Shown here one piece after another: positions 59,924-64,000 of a DNA stretch of 64,000 nucleotides (positions are counted from its first letter, which is position 1; each line of letters opens with the position of its first letter). The notes beneath the pieces are model-generated. The model did no database searches and was not told where the DNA came from. It saw nothing but the letters and a program-made list of their open reading frames with translations. The stretch covers positions 4,325,501 to 4,389,500 of the forward strand of contig CANTUV010000053.1 of the NCBI GenBank assembly GCA_947685225.1, in the 5' to 3' direction. The stretch comes from Garcia nutans. Its lineage: Eukaryota > Streptophyta > Magnoliopsida > Malpighiales > Euphorbiaceae. Both the position numbers and the translations under genes were made by a program.

Positions 59924-60182
59924 ATGGAGTCAGAAAGAAGTGATGCTGCTCGAATCCTCAGCCAAATTCAAAACCTGAAGGCTTCGAAGATCGACATAGA
60001 TAATCAAATTGCGGCTCTCGAAGCTCAACTTCGTCACATGAACCTCCAAAACGATACCGTTTCCTCTAACGGTTCTTCTTCTCCAATTTCCTCCGCTGAT
60101 TCCAGTTTCAGCCATGGGTTATCGGCAGATATGATTTACCGTTACAGTCGCCATCTCTTGCTGCCTTCTTTTGGAGTTCAAG
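59924..60182 (+). CDS. CNX5: CNX5/MOCS3-like molybdopterin-synthase sulfurylase, exon 1
   Basis: Starts at ATG 59924 (AAAATGGAG). The first 40 residues form a predicted coiled coil (ILSQIQNLKASKIDIDNQIA, ALEAQLRHMN). A Ser-rich stretch follows, then the conserved E1-like opening GLSADMIYRYSRHLLLPSFG. It would activate the small ubiquitin-like partner for molybdenum cofactor synthesis and tRNA thiolation; family knowledge places the C-terminal rhodanese domain downstream, outside the window. This exon runs to 60182 if the GT at 60183 is the donor. It is the only host gene recognised here. Assignment is by motif and is strong for the E1-like family, fair for CNX5. Confidence 0.8.
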
Positions 60183-60274
60183 GTTCTATTTTTCATATCA
60201 TATATTTGTATATTAACCTATATTAAGATCGCATAGATGGGTAATTCTTTTTTTTTTGTTGAACTGCAACGCAG
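60183..60274 (+). other. Intron 1 of the CNX5-like gene
   Basis: Starts GTTCTATTTTT and has a T-rich tract at 60248-60259. The only nearby acceptor AG (60273-60274) would shift the frame if the donor at 60183 is used. The exact junction is unsettled. Confidence 0.55.
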
Positions 60275-60362
60275 TCAAATCTTTTGAAGTCTTCTATTTT
60301 AGTTGTTGGAGCTGGAGGCTTGGGCTCGCCTGCTTTGTTATATCTTGTAGCGTCCGGTGTTG
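60275..60362 (+). CDS. CNX5: CNX5/MOCS3-like protein, exon 2
   Basis: Encodes SNLLKSSILVVGAGGLGSP and on to YLVASGVG, containing the GXGGXG ATP-binding motif of E1-like adenylating enzymes. It ends with the donor GTAAGA at 60363. Together with exon 1 this is roughly the first 117 residues; the catalytic Cys and rhodanese domain are not in the window. Intron 2 starts here and holds the retrotransposon F. Confidence 0.8.
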
Positions 60363-60484
60363 GTAAGACATGCTTTTCTCAGAGACATTTAGATTTATTG
60401 GAATGAGATATGCATAATAGGGATATACCTTTGTTTCATTTCCTCTTTAATATGGATATTTTCATTTGAATGTTTTGGGTTTAC

Positions 60485-63427
60485 TGTAATATCCTCATAT
60501 ATGCCCTAGAAGTTGTGATTATGTTGTTGTTGTTGTTATATAATTGGATTGAATATATGTGTTAAATTACAAGAGAAAAGAAATAGAGAAAAGAATGTTT
60601 ATGTATATGTGATTTGGGAAAGAATTTAGGGTTTAGAGAGAATGGTATATGTTGTGTATATGATGATATATATAACATATAAGTTGGTCAAAATGAAGAG
60701 TCAAGGAAAGAAGATATTTATTTTTGTTAAGTGTGAAGTTACTATAAAGGGCATGTAATGAATGGTAATCAAGACAAATGGTATAAGGGTGTTTAGGTAA
60801 TTACTCTTGTTGAATCACTTGGTGGAGATTTAAAGAGGTGATATTTTGTCTTTTCTTCATTTCCTTCTTCTTCTTCTTCTTCTCTTCTCCACGTTGGTTG
60901 GCTCCTCCTTAGACAAGAGAGAGCAAAGTGAGATTTGTTTAATTCTAACATCAAATTGAAGGGAGAATCAAAGGATTTAATTGAAGATTTGTGGAATTCA
61001 ACAACTTAGGTAAGTTCTTTCTCTTGATTTTCCTTTGTTCTTTTGAAATTGTGTTTGGGATTGGTGAGTTGATATGGATGGTTGATTAAGTGTGTTTGTG
61101 ATGTGTTTTTAAGCATTAAGTTTTGAAGGAAGTGAATTGTCATTGATTTGGGAAGTGAAGAAGTCTTGGAAAAGGAAGTGTTTAGAAGTGGTGCTTAAGG
61201 TAAATACACACTTGTTTCTCTTGCTAATTGAAGTTGTTTGAAGGTTTGATTGTTATATGTTGGTGATGAGTATGTAAAATAATTGTTAATAATGTTGATT
61301 ATGTCCATTTGAATGAGGTTATGTTGTGTACAATGTGTTTTAAGTTAACCAAAAGAAGTTTGGCTACATTTAGGGTTTATGTATGAGAAACGTAATTTGG
61401 GACGGTCGCTATTAGTCTTGGGCGGTCGCTATTTAGTCATGTGCGGTCGCGACTTAGGTCGGACTTCTGACCGCGAAACCTACTGTGATAGGGTTTCATC
61501 TTTTGATTGTGAAGTGCGGTCGCGACTTAGGTCGGACTTCTGACCGCGAAATCTACTGTGATAAGGTTTCATCGTGTAACTGTATGGCGCGGTCGTATTC
61601 AGGTGAGGCGCGACAGCTAGAAGTGTTCTGTTCTGCTTTATTTGAAGCAATTTAATTTTTGTAACAAGATTCTCAAATACATGTTAAATAGATCATCCAT
61701 ATGAGTTGTCAAGGATCAAAATAGAGATCATTTGTCTAACATCATTGTTGAGATTGAACAATGTTATATTATGTATTGTGAATGGTAATGTATTATATTG
61801 TTTGCATAACGTGACTAGTGTTATGACTTAAATAGCGCGAAAGAGGCGATGATCATTCAAAAAGGTACGTGCAATGTAATTTGTTATGTTAAACGTTTTA
61901 ATAACGAATGATGTTAATGTGTCTTGAGAAATGATTGAAATGAAATAAATAGACATATTGTTTATATGACGATGAATTTAAGATACATATGCAATGAAAT
62001 TAATGATGTATGTTCGAATAATGTCATGTTCGTGTAGTTAATGTAATTGGTGTTATATATATATATATATCAATGATGATGTGTATGATGTGAAGCCATT
62101 GTGATTGGCAATGATGATTCAAATGAGATGTGAAGCCATTGTGATTGGCTATGATGATTCAATTGAAAGAGATAAGGCATGTTTGCCTAATTGATGATGA
62201 GTTTGATAATGAAATAATAAATGAATTGTGTAACTAATGTGTTATTCGATTTCAGAGTTCTGGGTTTGGAGGCATGCCTATAAAATGAAAAAGGTAACAG
62301 TCTTGCCGGGTTGAGGATCTCTTCGTTTTGAGCTGAATTGAGATCCAAGAGACTGGGTCTGTTACACTATGAGAAATTGTAATTATGAGATATATGATTG
62401 GTAACAGTCTTGCCGGGTTGAGGATCACCTCGAGTTTAGCCGAGTTGATGATCCAAGAGACTGGGTCTGTTACGCTATCCATGGATAGAGATATTGATAT
62501 ATGATGCCTACGGGCTTGATAATTATGATTATAGGCCAAAGCAGTAACTCTGAACTTTGAATAACATATTAGTGTTTTGGGCCCGAGTCTGTCTTTATTG
62601 TCAATGTGAAATGCAAGTATTGAAATATTGATTGTGAGTATTAATACTGAATTATGCTTGGTGAATTGTGAATAATATAATGTTATTAAGTGTAATATGT
62701 AAATGAATTGTGATTTATGATTTGTATGATATGTAATTTGTGTATTGCAATAATGAGTGATATGATGTGTAATGTGTGTATTGCAATAATGAGTGGTATG
62801 ATAGGTAAAGTGTGTATTGCAATAATGATTGGTATGGTATATATATAATGTAGGGGTATTAATATATTGGTTTTTGAGTATTGGTGATGCATTGGGGTTG
62901 GTGATAATATTATGTATATATGTACATCATATATGAAATTAGCTATGATATATTAAAGATGAAATTAAAAAGAAAAGAAGATATGATAAGAACTAATTAT
63001 ATATTGAATTGATGTATCATTATATGTCAATACTTCTATACTATATGTTTATATCTTTATAGTTGGACTACTAAGCTCTCGGGCTTAGCGCGGGTGTTTA
63101 TTCACGCAGGTTTATAGATGGAAGATATGAAGTCTTTTATTATGCCACAAGAAGAGTAAAGTTTGTCGAGACCAACTAGAGGGTAATGCATACATGTATA
63201 AATTTTTAATTATCATGTATTTCTGACGAGAGAGTATTTATATGTATAAATGAAGTTTTGATAAAGATAATGATTTTGTAAATGTTATTTAAATTAATGT
63301 ATTATGGTTTGAACTCTGTTACAGGTTTTTAAAAGGTAACGAAAAGTGACATCCTTATACTTTATATATTTACTGTATGTATACTAGGTATACGTATAGT
63401 ACTTATATAGGGTATCGGGGTGTTACA
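60485..63427 (+). repeat. Element F 5' LTR
   Basis: 2943 bp. Features: a TTG microsatellite (60523-60537), GC-rich direct and inverted repeats (61390-61620), a 16-base AT repeat (62054-62071), two copies of a roughly 73 bp unit (62290-62366 and 62400-62475) and the hairpin CTAAGC-GCTTAG (63071-63088). Confidence 0.9.
61390..61620 (+). repeat. GC-rich repeats in F LTR
   Basis: Repeats with core GCGGTCGCGACTTAGG and its complement TGACCGCGAAA, two long units about 80 bp apart plus shorter copies, in otherwise AT-rich DNA. Confidence 0.85.
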
Positions 63428-63434
63428 ATTATTT

Positions 63435-63446
63435 TGGTATCAGAGC
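63435..63446 (+). other. Element F primer binding site
   Basis: TGGTATCAGAGC seven bases after the LTR end, initiator-Met type. Confidence 0.9.
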
Positions 63447-64000
63447 TTAGGTTCGAGATTCTCGGCCTAAGTGAAATTAAAAAGAAAAAGTTTTGAAATG
63501 TTAAAATGAATTACAAAGAAGAGTTTTGAAATGTAATTTGTAATACATGTATATGCATTGACACCTAGGTTGGTCTCAGATGTGGCATTATGTGATGTGG
63601 GATAAATTTGAATTATGAGAGGGATGATAATGTCTGAATGAGGTTTTTACTTGAAAGTAAAAACTAGAGAAAGAAATGATATGAAAACTAAAATAAAATA
63701 AAAATATTGGTTAATGTAAGAAAATATAATGGTGTTGTTTGCATTGTTGTTTTAATGCAAATATTGTAAATTTAATGTGATAATGTAATGTAATATTTTA
63801 GTGATCAAAGATTGAGTTGATCACTTGAAAATGTAAGGTACGTACAGTATTGCATGTTTGTAACCTATATAATTATTTGTCTATTAATGTTGAGAATGAT
63901 TACGCTTGTATTGATGAACTTGTGCAAAGCTAGGTCACGTGATAAGATTGATAGTGAGAATTGGATTGAGCAACGTTAGTTTAAGAAAACTGAAATTTGT
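63447..64000 (+). other. Element F leader
   Basis: AT-rich untranslated leader, no frame longer than a shadow; gag is expected further right. Confidence 0.65.

Larger units (their letters stand above)
60485..64000 (+). mobile_element. Element F, Tekay-like retrotransposon in CNX5-like intron 2, runs off the window
   Basis: The 5' LTR is 60485-63427 (2943 bp): TGTAATATCCTCATATATG start, GGGGTGTTACA end. The primer site TGGTATCAGAGC is at 63435-63446. Left flank TTTAC; the other end is beyond 64000. The LTR start and end match those of E, but overall it is diverged. It lies in the same direction as the gene. Gag is not reached. Confidence 0.92.

Noticed and set aside
1..64000. Envelope gene or bacterial-type defence system
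   Set aside because: No env-like frame after integrase in any element and no non-plant gene cluster; everything readable is retroelement, CACTA or CNX5-like.

Overview
This is a plant nuclear window, most likely from a eudicot, and it is about 95% LTR retrotransposon. The evidence is Ty3/gypsy gag-pol remnants, initiator-Met primer sites (TGGTATCAGAGC), polypurine tracts at the LTR edges, a CACTA-type transposon end, and the first two exons of one host gene, a plant MOCS3/CNX5-type molybdopterin-synthase sulfurylase at 59924-60362. I saw no bacterial genes, rRNA, tRNA or CRISPR. The names CRM-like, Tekay-like and Tat-like for the element lineages are inferences from protein motifs.

Layout. 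The outermost unit is an old minus-strand Tat/Ogre-like element (25862-54232). It has an LTR at each end, an Arg-type primer site, gag remnants and a satellite-like 3' region, but no pol of its own is visible. Inside its 3' LTR sits a minus-strand CRM-like element, C (1-25861, running off the left edge). C was hit twice: a plus-strand element B (594-15519, target duplication CAACA) entered its gag, and a minus-strand element A' (17718-25213, CAATC) entered its LTR. B's own 5' LTR was then hit by a plus-strand element A1 (1199-8749, GATTG). The Tat-like interior also carries an inverted, rearranged set of family-A and family-B fragments (28431-37006), a nearly complete Tekay-like chromovirus E (37521-46961, CCAAT) and a 3.1 kb solo LTR (47755-50884, CTTTC). 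Right of the Tat-like element come a broken ORF1-like gene (54301-55106), a truncated minus-strand B copy (55107-59147), a CACTA-like end (59148-59551), the CNX5-like gene, and another Tekay-like element F (60485 to the end) inserted in intron 2 of that gene.

How the parts work. Each A, B or C element is LTR, primer site, leader of about 1 kb, gag with zinc knuckle, protease, reverse transcriptase, RNase H, integrase, polypurine tract, LTR. In all of them the last part of the integrase frame lies inside the 3' LTR. None looks able to make every protein: all have nonsense changes or frameshifts, although A1 keeps one 1066-residue pol frame. Insertion order from nesting is Tat-like first, then C, then A' and B, then A1. 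By-eye LTR divergence agrees: B about 2%, A1 below 1%, E almost none apart from one deletion.

The main points of interest are LTR modularity (mosaic U3/U5 combinations, minisatellites of different unit in the same U3 position, a conserved hairpin in three Tekay-like LTRs), a possible gag-only Tat-like element with a satellite-like 3' region, a 3 kb inverted repeat, and a host gene with a retrotransposon in intron 2 and a doubtful first splice junction.
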